This document shows, piece after piece, positions 1 through 10,030 of a stretch of 34,110 bases of DNA. Within the stretch, counting starts at the first letter, position 1. Every line of letters begins with the position of its first letter. Location of the stretch: assembly GCA_036244855.1 (NCBI GenBank), contig BQKZ01006419.1, positions 1 through 34,110 on the forward strand, written 5' to 3'. The stretch comes from Temnopleurus reevesii (lineage: Eukaryota > Echinodermata > Echinoidea > Temnopleuroida > Temnopleuridae). The translations under genes were made by a program, and so were the position numbers. The notes beneath the pieces were generated by a model. The model was not told the DNA's origin. It was given only the letters and a program-made list of their open reading frames with translations, and made no database searches.

Positions 1-618
1 TTTACATTCTATCCTATCATATATTTTGCTCGTAAAATAAATATGAAAATTGTATGTATTCCAAAAAAAAATCAACTAGGGCCTTTCCATAAAAACATCG
101 TTTTTTTTAACGACATTCTTACTGCAGAAAAATATATGGAGGGCTTGAATCATGCAAAATTGCATTAGTGAAGCAATGATGAAAGAGAGACTATTTGAGA
201 CCATAATGAATAATGGTTCACAAAATTATTTTCTTGCTGTTTTTCATTTTTGCAAAAATAACTCTATATATTTCTTGTCTTTTATCAACACATCAGTAAT
301 TTGTAGCACACGTATACGCCCATTAATGATATCTCTTTGCAACTTCCAATTAGTAGCTCAATTAGTCAAATTATATTTTTGTGACACAAACCAAGGTCAT
401 GGCTTTTTGCATGTATGTTTTATTTCCTTGTATTTTCAGAGAAGACTGAAAAATGCAGCGCGGAAGTAAAAACTAGATTACACAATTTGTTGACAACGTT
501 TGATGAAATTAAATAAGTCCGTGCTATAAGTGATTTAGGTGACGCCATCTTCGAGCTTTCTGGACTTGAATGAATGCCATATATCTAGGAATAAAAATAT
601 ACAAATCCCCCCTATATA
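1..618. other. AT-rich non-coding stretch, nothing recognised
   Basis: The stretch is AT-rich with short A and T runs. A 105-codon ORF at 152-469 has low-complexity F/C/S/I-rich content and no motif I know, so I do not call it a gene. Confidence 0.6.
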
Positions 619-628
619 TCTCTCTCTC

Positions 629-678
<50 letters not shown>
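619..678. repeat. (CT)n microsatellite
   Basis: This is a nearly pure CT run of about 60 bp with two CTAT interruptions. It produces spurious Leu/Ser ORFs in overlapping frames. Confidence 0.97.
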
Positions 679-679
<1 letters not shown>

Positions 680-703
680 TTCTGCTCTTTCTCTTTATGT
701 AGC

Positions 704-773
704 TATCTTTCTATCTATCTATATTTCTATATTTGTCTATATATCTATCTATGTTTATATCTATATATCTATA

Positions 774-812
<39 letters not shown>

Positions 813-814
813 AT
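704..814. repeat. (ATCT)n microsatellite, imperfect then perfect
   Basis: A degenerate ATCT/ATAT/TGTT tract becomes a perfect (CTAT)n run near 779-811. It follows the CT run after about 25 bp and probably evolved with it as one compound microsatellite. Confidence 0.95.
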
Positions 815-1530
815 GTCCGTGACACTTTCTTCTGACTTCGGCACTCAGATTCAATACAAACTTTAATTAAAATTTACACTAAAATTAAGTTGAATTCTTA
901 CTTTATGAGATTGGCAATTTCTATCAAATAATGGAGAGGATCTTGACTACAATGTTTCACCATGACATTAAATCCACTTAAAATAATTGGGTTTTTTTTA
1001 CCATGTTCTACTCTCACACTGCTTCCCCCAAAACCTGTATGTTTTTTTTATAATCTTAAAGGTGATGATTCTTACATTCACTTATTTGTGTTCAAGAATT
1101 CCAGGGGGATTCCTCTAATCCGCCGCCCATTCAACAATCTGGCTATAACGGGAAATCTTTGCGGTGTGTATATCTTGGCACCTAACGGGTGAATTCAATA
1201 TAGCTACAATGAATGAAAAAAAATACAACCAAACAAGTGGGTGTTTATTACTCCTTCAGACAGATGCTATTATAAAATCCTTTTTAAATCGACTTTGAAA
1301 TAATAACCTGAAGTGAAATGACTAAAAACAACTTTTACAGAAATATGTAATGATTCACTTAGCGGGATTAATTTTGAAAGTTGATTACCTTGTCTTATTC
1401 TTGTAATGTTACAGACAATTGCATGTTTTAAAACTTTATTTATTCATTGTTTGAACAGGATAGTCCATTCAACAAAAGTTGATCTTCCATGGGGCCCTGC
1501 AAACATAATAACAAGTATCAACCAGAAAGT
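815..1530. other. Non-coding stretch, nothing recognised
   Basis: The DNA is AT-rich. A 76-codon ORF at 962-1192 shows no recognisable domain and no flanking coding signal. Confidence 0.55.
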
Positions 1531-1640
1531 CTTGGTTCGAAACTAACTCACAACTTTAATTTCCTTCAGCAAAAAAAAAAAAAATCATCCACATTGCACT
1601 GTACTCTACCCAGGTGTGATGAGGGACCTTTTGAATGTGA
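1531..1640 (+). mobile_element. Decayed tRNA-derived SINE fragment
   Basis: A B-box-like GGTTCGAAAC at 1534-1543 is followed by TTTCCTTCAGCA, an A-run, then TCCACATTG, CTGTACTC and ACCCAGGTG. The same blocks occur in the same order in the better SINE at 22994-23271 (GGTTCGAATCC, TTTCCTTCAGCA, ATCCACATTG, CTGCACTCAACCCAGGTG). The A-box half and the 3' domain are missing or unrecognisable, so this is a diverged internal fragment. A 13-14 base A-run replaces the AGAAATTA of the other copy. Confidence 0.75.
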
Positions 1641-1772
1641 CTTTCAGCGTTAAGCTCCTACCTTGAAGCACCCTGTTGGAATACTCCGGTGGAAGTGGAA
1701 AATAGGCATTCATTGCATGGAGAACACACTATGCGAGTTGAACAGGTTTTATGTGCAACTAAAAAGCATTGT

Positions 1773-2269
1773 TTGTTCTGTCAGCAATTATGTTTTATTT
1801 CATCTATGTATACAATTTTCAATTAGTTTAACAATAACTTTTGTTGTTTTTTAACTTGATATTCTTTCAAACGTCATAATAAAAGCTTTGATAGTACTGT
1901 TGATTGCCAATATTGGAAAAATATTTATTGGAACAATATTTTTAATCTGGAGTAACCAAAACATTTATATAGATATATTTTTTAATACTTTATAAACATT
2001 TTCATAGATTGACCTAACTATATAGNCTAAAAATCATCATTTGTCAGTAGTTTTGTTTTGTTTCATCTACATTTTCAATTAGTTTACTATTGTCGTTTTC
2101 AGCATTACTTGTTGTTTTTTAACTTGATATTCTTTCAAACGTCATGATAAAAGCTTTGATAGTGTTGATTGCCAATATTGGAACAATATTTTCAATTTGG
2201 AGTAACCAAAGCATTTATATATATGTTAATACTGTATATACATTTTAATGGAGTTACCTAACTATGTAG
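1773..2269. repeat. Near-duplicate pair flanking a single N (2026)
   Basis: Copy 1 (about 1773-2025) and copy 2 (about 2041-2269) share, in order, CAATTAGTTTA, TTGTTGTTTTTTAACTTGAT, ATTCTTTCAAACGTCAT, AAAGCTTTGATAGT, GATTGCCAATATTGG, GGAGTAACCAAA and ACCTAACTAT. They differ by scattered substitutions and small indels at a level typical of alleles or a recent duplication. The N lies exactly between them. I see no protein motif in either copy. Confidence 0.9.
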
Positions 2270-3738
2270 AACACAAACAAGTCATACTTGCATGACTGAT
2301 TCGAGATGAAGATATTTTTCTCTATACGTAATTGTTTATTTTCTTTTTATTGCAATGTCTAAAACAACGGCCTACTTAAGAAAACTGTTTAATTCCTGTA
2401 CAAATCAATTTTACAGCAGAACGTGGGGATGGGGGATGGCTGCAGCCCCTTCGGTCACTGTATACATGCACCTCGCGATTCAAGATGTATAGATGGTATA
2501 GGGACGCTCAATCTATAATCACACCATACAAACACCTTCCTAGTTATAAACATGAACCATATCGCTATCACAAGAATAACCCCGGACCTTTTCTCGATTC
2601 TCGAAAAGGCGCAACAACAGTTCAGAGATCGAAGAAAAGGCGCGATAATGTGTTGGTGGACAGGCGCGGTGATCCTCGCTAGTTTAAGTATTGATTAGAT
2701 GATATCGATAGCGACGATTGATTTGTCGCCTGCTCAGCTAGCGTGTCTGTTTTATGACGCGAAATGTTGAAACGAGCCCCAACTAGGACATCGTCGTTGT
2801 AGAAATTTTAACAAACTTGTTCAATTAGTCTATATAATTAATTCAACATACCCTTTCCATTACTCCCCAAATCCAACAACAACAAACTTAGAACATAACA
2901 TAGAATTATAAAGTAAGTACAATAAACAAATGTGAAATGTCTGTCAGGAAAAAAAATAACTTCACAGATTTAGGCATTTGGCAACAAACACAAATTATCT
3001 ACATTTAGAAATAGACAAAATTTATACACAGTGGAACAAAACATCTTTATCTATTTTCTTTAAGTAAGTGACAGATAAAACTACAATTTATTGAATAGAA
3101 ACAGAAACATTTTTATTTTCTTTATTTTGGGTTTGTAAGTTTGCCTCACTTAATCCTTTACCGGGTGAATGATCAGGAAGGAAAGTGTTATCAAATTTTT
3201 AGCAACTGACAAATGAAACCAAAATAAATATTTTTCTTTTCTTCATTTTGGGTGGAGCAGTGACTTCCTTTTAGAAATTTTGCTTTACTTAGATGAAGAT
3301 AGGTGGCAAATATGAGCTGCTTAATTTTCATAGCGGCGCAACTTCGGAGTAAAGTTCAAGTAGAAAGTATTGTGAAAATCATCGTCATCCAACTCTCGGA
3401 GGACGAGATTTTATTTGTTCACACATATTCTTACCGCCTACACCAGGGTACACAGGAATTTCTGAAAATGTTGATTAATTAAATATCATGTTTGCAATAT
3501 AATACTACTTATCGTACAGGCATATACTCTGGTATTTATTCGGGAAACTACACACACACACAAAAAACCAATTTATTTCAGAGGACAAAGCATGTAGGCA
3601 AGTGTGCCGCTAAATAATAATTACACTATCCTATGTTGCAAACAGAATAAATTTGGTTTATGAAACGGAAATGTCACAAACTGAAAGTCTAACCAAGCTT
3701 ACAAGCCAAAAGTGATTACTAGATTCATCTTCATAAAA
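2270..3738. other. Unannotated stretch with one unexplained 65-codon ORF
   Basis: Most of this is AT-rich. The part around 2420-2760 is less AT-biased and holds an ORF at 2485-2682. Its product is rich in Arg, Lys, Tyr and Pro, with a basic C-terminal half (QRSKKRRDN). It matches no family I know and I see no convincing splice signals, so I leave it uncalled. From 2760 to 3738 I see nothing. Confidence 0.5.
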
Positions 3739-4059
3739 AGGGAACTTCCCCCAGACATCGTTGTGTTGTCAGTGCATGAAGGAAAAAGATTAATAAATTG
3801 TGGGCGAAATCCGATAATCCGTTAACAAGTTTTGGATCTTCAATTTTTCATTTCCACCTATGATGGACATCTTAAAACACTCGCATATGCTATTTTATTT
3901 TTCTTAAAAGAAAGGATAATGGAAAATTATGAAATGAAAAATTTGAAAATCTATAATTGTCGAACGAGTCATCCAATTTTGCTCTGATTTTCACATTTTT
4001 TTCACCTTATTCCCCTTCATTCACTGATAACACATCAATATATTAGAGGGAAGTTCCCT
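3739..4059. mobile_element. Foldback MITE with AGGGAACTTCCC termini
   Basis: The left end reads AGGGAACTTCCCCC and the right end is its inverse (GAGGGAAGTTCCCT). The arms stay complementary well inward: TGTGTTGTCAGTGCATGAAGG on the left pairs with CATTCACTGATAACACA on the right, and CAATTTTTCATTTCC pairs with GAAATGAAAAATTTG near the centre. About 150 bp per arm can be traced, so the element is essentially one large imperfect hairpin with no coding capacity. Flanks TCATAAAA and AGTATAAA resemble each other weakly, so the target-site duplication is unclear. Length and structure fit a non-autonomous DNA transposon; I cannot assign a superfamily. Confidence 0.82.
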
Positions 4060-4601
4060 AGTATAAAGATTCAATAACCTTTTTCGTCATTAAATTGAAG
4101 CGTTCGAAAATCATGGACAGATTATCATGTAAGTCGATTCTAATTTCAGTTGCAAGATAAAGAGTATCGAAATGCTGTTCAATCTAATTCTACGAGAATA
4201 AAATAATATCTGATTCTTATCTGATCTTCGAGTTGTGATATTTTCCATGGGTTTGTAACATAAAACATGTAATACAATTGAAAATAATTCATAGCAATTA
4301 TAACTCTATGACAAAGTGTGTACAATAGAGATATAATTACTCTTCAATTAATCGTATCTCTCTTGTGCTACAGGCCTCAGGTCTGAATGAAATACAATGA
4401 GCCGAATAAATAGGCTGGCCTGACCAGCTACTAATCTGATAAATTATACATCTGTTTACGTGCTATGATATTATCCCGATGTCTCTCCCTTGGATGAGGT
4501 GACGAGAACCATCTGTGATGCTACAGAGAGTGATAAATACCACTATCAACATCTGATGACGTCATACTATATCAGAAACTGACCATTGCTGTTGATGGAC
4601 T
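4060..4601. other. Unannotated stretch with one TGACGTCA palindrome
   Basis: No coding signal is visible. The text at about 4485-4564 (TCTCTCCCTTGGATGAGGTGACGAG ... GAGTGATAAA ... TGACGTCA at 4557-4564) weakly resembles the repeat family of 5.5-8.8 kb and may be a very diverged copy. Confidence 0.4.
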
Positions 4602-4664
4602 GGGGGGGGGGGGTACCAATCTTCCTAATGAAAGTAGAGATAGAGAATGAAAGGGGAAGGGTTG

Positions 4665-4711
<47 letters not shown>

Positions 4712-4712
4712 G
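4602..4712. repeat. G12 run and (GA)n microsatellite
   Basis: An uninterrupted run of 12 G spans 4602-4613. A purine-rich stretch then leads into (AG)n from 4670 to about 4712 with one GGG interruption. Confidence 0.95.
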
Positions 4713-4895
4713 TGGGGATGTAAGGAGGGAATTATCAAACTTTAGCAGTAGGAGGATTTATATACATGTTTTTGAAGTGCTCCCCTCAATTCTCTATTGC
4801 ATTGCTTCAAATTGAATATTTCGCCATAATTTGTTTGTTAGGTTCGCATACCTCAAAAACAGGACAAGGCTATCAAATTATTATACCCATCTTTT

Positions 4896-5221
4896 ACGAG
4901 ATTATATCCAATTCTTGCACTCAAGATAACATTGTAAAGCAACGTAGGCGATATAAAAAGCTTTTTAAGTGGCAATTTAACATTACGTTCTTGCATTTTG
5001 GATTCATCCGTTATGGTGTTGAATCCAACATGTTTGAAGCGTGGATCATTGTAAAGATTGTCACTCCNACGAGATTATATCTAATTCTTGCACTCAAGAT
5101 AACATTGTAAAGTAACATAGGCGGAATAACAAGCTTTTCAAATGGCATGTTAACATTACGTTCTTACATTTTGGATTCATCCGTTATGGTGTTGAATCCA
5201 ACATGTTCGAAGCGTCACTCC
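4896..5221. repeat. Near-duplicate pair flanking a single N (5068)
   Basis: Copy 1 (4896-5067) and copy 2 (5069-5221) both start ACGAGATTATAT and both end TCACTCC or CACTC. They share ATTCTTGCACTCAAGATAAC, TTTTGGATTCATCCGTTATG and GTTGAATCCAACATGTT. Copy 1 has about 19 extra bases (GGATCATTGTAAAGATTG...) before its end. The exact placement of the N between the repeated ends suggests an uncollapsed contig overlap or two alleles. Confidence 0.92.
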
Positions 5222-5560
5222 TTCAACATTTTAATATGTTAATTCTAAAGATTTTAGTTTTAGAGTGAATTCTCCCTTTAACGATCGTTGCAGAAATAAA
5301 TACAACTATGTGTATGCATTTTTGTAGGTTTTCAGGATAACTAAAATGTTATCTACATGTGTGTAATTCTAAGACAAAATAAATTATAAAAGAAGTTTTT
5401 TGCACAGGCAATATCAGAAAGTCACGTTATTTGTTCTTTTTTTTTTTGCAAGTGAGCAAAGTGACTTTATTGGAGCTTCGTTTGTATACTCTGGGATCAT
5501 TTGAGGTTACATTCGGGCATTCTCTCAAGAACATAGGACTAGGTACTGCAATAGTTCCAT
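5222..5560. other. Non-coding stretch, nothing recognised
   Basis: AT-rich DNA with a T12 run near 5437. No motif was recognised. Confidence 0.55.
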
Positions 5561-5566
5561 GTAGCC

Positions 5567-5720
5567 TTTCCTCTCGGGAATGAGCGATGATATCAGATCA
5601 TAGGTTTCTCTTTCCTGGGAATGACGTTACGAGGATATCGGGAGATCGTTGATTGAAGGCCCTGGTGACAGCTGCTAAAGTTGACCGGTCATCTGACGAA
5701 GCGAGCTCTATCGCGCTCTA
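5567..5720 (+). repeat. Dispersed repeat (TCTTTCTNGGGAATGACGTCA family), two overlapping heads
   Basis: CTTTCCTCTCGGGAATGAGCG (5565-5585) and CTCTTTCCTGGGAATGACG (from 5608) are two successive copies of the same head motif. The second continues into ACGAGGATATCGGGAGATCGTTGATTG and then GGTGACAGCTGCTAAAGTTGACCGGTCA. That tail corresponds to CATGTCAGCATCTAACCAAGATGACCCGGTCAGC in the tandem units at 7.4-7.9 kb. No coding potential is visible. Confidence 0.7.
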
Positions 5721-5784
5721 GCAAATGGGTACACAGAGTCATCGACACACTGTAACACCACGGAAAGGCCCTTGATACCACTTT

Positions 5785-5835
5785 ATATCTTTCTTGGGAA
5801 TGACGTCATGAGGGTTACTGCAGATCAACAATACA
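5785..5835 (+). repeat. Dispersed repeat copy with perfect TGACGTCA
   Basis: TATCTTTCTTGGGAATGACG begins the copy, with TGACGTCA at 5801-5808, followed by TGAGGGTTACTGCAGATCA. The order matches the copies at 5605, 7960 and 8683. Only the head half is recognisable. Confidence 0.7.
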
Positions 5836-6539
5836 CAACTAATACCGGTATACTGTATAGCACTGATATTCAGCGATCAATCGTTAACACGAAGGAGGAT
5901 TGTTGGGATAAATCAAACTTTAGACTGTTTCGATAAAATTGATAAAGTTCTAAAATCACATCCAATAAGATTTACATTTGAGAGTTTCGGTGTCACAGAA
6001 GCTGTCAGATCTAGACAGCGAAACTGTCAGAGGTAATTTGTTTAATGTAATTCGGAGAACTTTATCGATCTTGCTATTTCATCATTCTTATGAAACTGTT
6101 TCAAGATTTATAGTGTTTAAGTCATTACTGTGTACTGTCGACTTTCCTCCGAGGAGTCACAGGGAAACCTTCCAAGTTTTGCCAAAATTCAACTTAAACC
6201 TTTAAAGTTCATTATCAGATTAAAAGGAAATTGAATAAAATGCAGATGAAGCCATATGAAAGTAAATGGTTAAAGCAAGTACTGCATATCTTCAGAGAGG
6301 CGTAGGTTGGGCACCCTTATCTTAGTTGATTTATATAATTTCCTTTTAGCGGATTTCGAACCTATGAATGCAACCTTCGATTGCCATATTCTTGTATGTG
6401 CCAAGACACGCGATGTGCTAGCTTAAAACTATGGTCCTAAATTACCATAAAATGTTACTTTGAATTTTTATCTAACTACCGAATCAAAAATTTGAGGTTC
6501 GTAATCAAGTAAATTTACACTAAACTCTAATCGGATGGA
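5836..6539. other. Non-coding stretch, nothing recognised
   Basis: A 75-codon ORF at 5978-6205 has no recognisable domain. No repeat relationship to other parts of the window was found, apart from the last bases (GGAAGCCATATAGG), which lead into the array. Confidence 0.5.
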
Positions 6540-7930
6540 AGCCATATAGGTTCATGATGATAACACTTGTTTTAATATCTTATTCTTTATTCTTTCTTTG
6601 TGTTTTGTTTTAAGCGATTGCTAGTTATTTCGTTCAGTTATTTTATCTACCGGTATTTGTTTAGTATGTCATTTTTATTCGTTCCTTGTCTGCACATTAT
6701 ATTCCATGCATACTCCATGCGGCCTGTGAAGTAGTATTTTGAGTGTTTTAATGTGATAATGTTGTTTATAGGCCCAAATTAAAACCAGTATAATGCAGAT
6801 AATAATTTAGATATGTGAAATAAATAAAATAATAAAAATACACGATACTCAGCTTTACTGACGATTGCTAGTATTACGGACCATGTCCACATCTAAATAA
6901 AAATATCCGTAACTAAGCACTGAAGATTAGTGATAAACTAAGCCTTACAATGTAAAACCCTACGGTAATGGAAGGAAGCCATAAAGGTGATTGTTTTGAT
7001 ATGTTTCTCTACACTCTACTCATTTTACTAACGATTGCTAATAGAGAGGACCATCTCTGGATCTAACCAATATGACCGGTCAGCAAGCGCCGAAGATGAG
7101 TGATAAACCAAGCTCTCCAAAATAAAATCCTAGGGAATCAGAAGGAAGCCATAGAGTTGCTTGGTGATATCACCTGTTTTCATATCTTTCTCTGCACTCT
7201 ATCACTGTATTTTATATAGTTATTTGCTATTCATTTCGTCCAGTTATCTTATCAATTTTGTTAAGTGCGTTATTTTCTTCCTTCCTTCCCGACCATTATG
7301 TTTAATGCATAATCTTTGCTGCCTGTGATGCAGTATTTTAAGTGTGTTACTGTTATATTGTTTGTAAGGGCCCGAAGGAAAACCAGTATAATGATGAATG
7401 GGCTATATACTCTTCTTTAGTAATGTGATAAGAATGATTAAAAATACACTTTACTGACGATTGCTAATATTGAGGACCATGTCAGCACCGAACCAAGATG
7501 ACCTGGTCAGCAAGCACCGCATGAATTTGAGTGATAAACCATGACTTACAATGTTAAACCATAGGGAATCGTAAGGAAGCCATAAGTGTGATTCTTTTGA
7601 TATCTTTCTCGATACTACACCACACATGACTTTACTAACGATTGCTAATATAGACGACCATGTCAGCATCTAACCAAGATAACCCGGTCAGCAAGCATCG
7701 AAGTTGAGTGATAAACCATGACTTATAATGTAAAACCATAAGGAATCACAAAGAAGCCATATATGTGATTGTTTTGATATCTTTCTCGATACTACATCAA
7801 ACACGACTTTACTAACGATTGTTAATATAGAGGACCATGTCAGCATCTAACCAAGATGGCCCGGTCAGCTATAGCGCCGAAGCTGAGTGATAAACCAGGC
7901 TATACACTGTAAAACCCCAGGGATGAAAAC
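6540..7930 (+). repeat. Composite tandem array of ~180-bp units with two long spacers
   Basis: The core unit begins CTTTACTAACGATTGCTAAT and continues GAGGACCATGTCAGCATCTAACCAAG, GGTCAGCAAGC, GAGTGATAAACCA, TGTAAAACC, GGAAGCCATA and TTTTGATATCTTTCTC. Cores start near 6853, 7023, 7448, 7629 and 7806, so the tight period is 170-181 bp. Two of the cycles also contain a spacer of about 250 bp (6590-6840 and 7200-7447). The spacers share CAGTTATTTTATC, GCCTGTGA.GNAGTATTTT and AAAACCAGTATAATG, and end in A-rich DNA that resembles a retroposon 3' tail. Short minus-strand ORFs across the array are incidental. Confidence 0.88.
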
Positions 7931-7959
7931 CCCAGGTGTGGGATGATATGATTTCATAT

Positions 7960-8036
7960 ATCCCTCTCACGAATGACGTCACAAAGATAACGAGCATCAC
8001 CGATGTCCAGCTGTGTTGATATATACTCTGATATCT
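7960..8036 (+). repeat. Dispersed repeat copy directly after the array
   Basis: ATATCCCTCTCACGAATGACG begins the copy, with TGACGTCA at 7974-7981, followed by CAAAGATAACGAGCATCACCGAT. It follows the last array core and keeps the palindrome that is mutated in the array units (TCTTTCTCGATACTACATCA at the same place). Confidence 0.7.
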
Positions 8037-8319
8037 CGAGCCTGTAACATAAAAGAGATACAACAAATTGATAATCAATCTTATCTCTTTGATACACCCT
8101 TTGCCATAGACTTACGATTGACATCTATTGTACATTTACTTGCATCTTTTTATGTTACAGACCCATGATAGGTCAGAGGAAATTGGAATTGGCAAGTTGA
8201 ATGGACTTTAGAATAAAAGCAAAGCACACCATTTCTAGCCTTTTTGTATGTACATTTACATGTACATGTACATTTATTTCTTTTTAGTTTAGTGCCGCCT
8301 ATTCTATGGCATTAAACAG

Positions 8320-8395
8320 AGTAGCTTTTATACGGCTTCAAGATGATTGAATGAGTATTCAAGGAGTCCGGAGTAGGTTTTATAAGGCTTCAAGC
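8320..8395. repeat. Short direct repeat, 51-bp offset
   Basis: GAGTAGCTTTTATACGGCTT at 8320 recurs as GAGTAGGTTTTATAAGGCTT at 8371, with two differences in that stretch. The function is unknown and it may be a simple slippage duplication. Confidence 0.7.
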
Positions 8396-8619
8396 TTTTC
8401 TGAATAAAATGTTGATGAGTATCATTTCATTTAAGAGTCCATTTTGAATTAATTTTCATGCTATCAGTCAATGGGAAACTGTTCACAATAATAAACTAGT
8501 AAAGAGTTATCAAAAGGCATGGTTTTTTAAAGAATATACATAATTCAAAAGATTGCTCGTGTTATATATTTCATTTAAGATACTACCTGGATGTGTGTGT
8601 ACAGGACTGCAGCCAGTCT

Positions 8620-8641
8620 CCCCCCCCCCCCCCCCCCCCCC
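8620..8641. repeat. C22 homopolymer
   Basis: Twenty-two consecutive C lie next to CACCCAGTGG. The minus strand is G22, which can form G-quadruplexes and is prone to length error in sequencing. The Gly-run in the minus-strand ORF here is an artefact of it. Confidence 0.97.
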
Positions 8642-8682
8642 ACCCAGTGGACAGTAGTACCATATCTGAAAGCTATCACCTC

Positions 8683-8775
8683 CTATCTTTCTTTGCAATG
8701 ACGTCACAGCTTATCAAAGATCCCCGACCGACACACATCCTCGGTTGACAGCTAATCAAGCTGACCCTTCTTGAT
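8683..8775 (+). repeat. Dispersed repeat copy with TGACGTCA
   Basis: TATCTTTCTTTGCAATGACG begins the copy, with TGACGTCA at 8699-8706, followed by CAGCTTATCAAAGATCCCCGACCG and then CGGTTGACAGCTAATCAAGCTGACCC. The second half matches the GACAGCTGCTAAAGTTGACC of the 5.6-kb copy, so both halves of the unit are present. Confidence 0.68.
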
Positions 8776-9744
8776 TGTTTGGACATAAAGCAACGAGAAC
8801 AACTCATCTCATCCCCAGCTCGTGGCAGATGAGAGAGGGAGAACACATCACCCCATCTGCTGCCGTGGAACACGAGAGGAGAGGGTGTGATTTCAATGGT
8901 AATAGACCGGAGCAGATGATGAAACGTTTGATTTTCTTTGTAATCCATATATCACACATCTGGGCTTCATGGTAGTGATTGTGTGGTTTATACTTCATTG
9001 AAATACTAAGAACTGTTTTGTACAAATCTGTTATCAAAACGCAACATATGTTACTATAGAAAGTATATATTCGTATACTGGCATTTATGAAGTAATAATC
9101 ACCAATGTAGTTGAGTGACATATTCATAAATTGCATGCAATTCATGTTCAACCAATGTAATAAACATCATGTTATGTGTGCACAATTTATATTAAGAATA
9201 ATTTAAAGCCAATTAGAAGTATTAATCTAATGTAGATGTTGAAGTATTAATACGAGCATCGGTCTGCTGAAATAAGGTTTCCTAAAATTGAACAAAGCTC
9301 ATTTTCCAGGCTTCATATACCCATGGCAACTCGAAATGATATATATAATGGTGATAATGCTTGGAAGGGACATTTATCCACTTGCGTATATATGATTAGA
9401 CCTCAGCAATCGGTAATAATTATGGCACGTTTTCTATCAAAGGATTTTAAAACACACGTGTAAGCAGTAAACTAATCAGATATAATTATAATGCAATACA
9501 ATTTTCAAGACAGAAAGGAATAGAGGAATTACTTCTCTTTTTCAGATTTATAAGAGTATTCTAAAATTAAAAATAGTAACATAATTATCATACAATGTAT
9601 TCAGGACTGCTCAGCATTTCTTGAAGGGTTTCTTTCTCTCTAACGCGTTTGTTTACAAAATATTCGCGTACGAATTTTAAACATCATTCTCATCCATTCA
9701 AATATATGACTTATTACATCAGTCACAAGTCTTCAACTTTTCAC
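8776..9744. other. Non-coding stretch, nothing recognised
   Basis: Overlapping ORFs of 66-115 codons on both strands have no recognisable domain and no consistent coding signature. From 8950 on the DNA is strongly AT-rich. Confidence 0.5.
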
Positions 9745-9768
9745 TGTTGTTGTTGTTGTTGTTGTTGA
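9745..9768. repeat. (TTG)8 microsatellite
   Basis: A perfect TTG trinucleotide run. Confidence 0.95.
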
Positions 9769-9870
9769 TATTATTCCTGTTCATATTATTTTTGATCATT
9801 TGCTTGCATTTCTTATTCCTCGTCTACCACTTTTTACTATTTCCGGTGTTTATGGAATAAACAAGACGTT

Positions 9871-10030
9871 TTTCAGTTTCAGTTTCAGTTTATTTTATTT
9901 TCATTTCCAATCAAATCAAAATATAGTGAAAAATAAATTACAAAGTTCAAAATCAATCAAGATACATAAATAAATTCATACATTAAAAGTAAACATGTGG
10001 TATAATAGTAAGATAGTGGGGTCTAACTTT
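9871..10030 (-). mobile_element. 3' end of a non-LTR retroposon (minus strand)
   Basis: Read on the minus strand, AT-rich 3'UTR-like DNA ends in GGAAATGAAAATAAAATAAA followed by a short hexamer array CTGAAA x3 (9871-9892 on the plus strand). A short tandem hexamer or heptamer at the extreme 3' end is typical of CR1-like elements and has the same form as the tails at 28848 and 30302. The RT coding part is absent, so the copy would be 5'-truncated. The upstream boundary and target-site duplication are not resolved. Confidence 0.55.

Noticed and set aside
539..866. Two overlapping 98-codon ORFs rich in Leu, Ser, Ile and Tyr
   Set aside because: They are translations of the (CT)n and (ATCT)n microsatellites in two frames.
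4557..4564. TGACGTCA as a stand-alone promoter element
   Set aside because: There is no adjacent gene or transcription start. Similar sites nearby lie in a repeat family, so I report it as a repeat observation, not as a regulatory feature.
4766..5110. 114-codon ORF spanning the N at 5068
   Set aside because: It crosses the assembly junction, contains an unknown codon and reads through the duplicated segment. It has no known motif.
8510..8707. Minus-strand ORF with a poly-Gly run
   Set aside because: The run is the complement of the C22 homopolymer; the rest has no recognisable domain.
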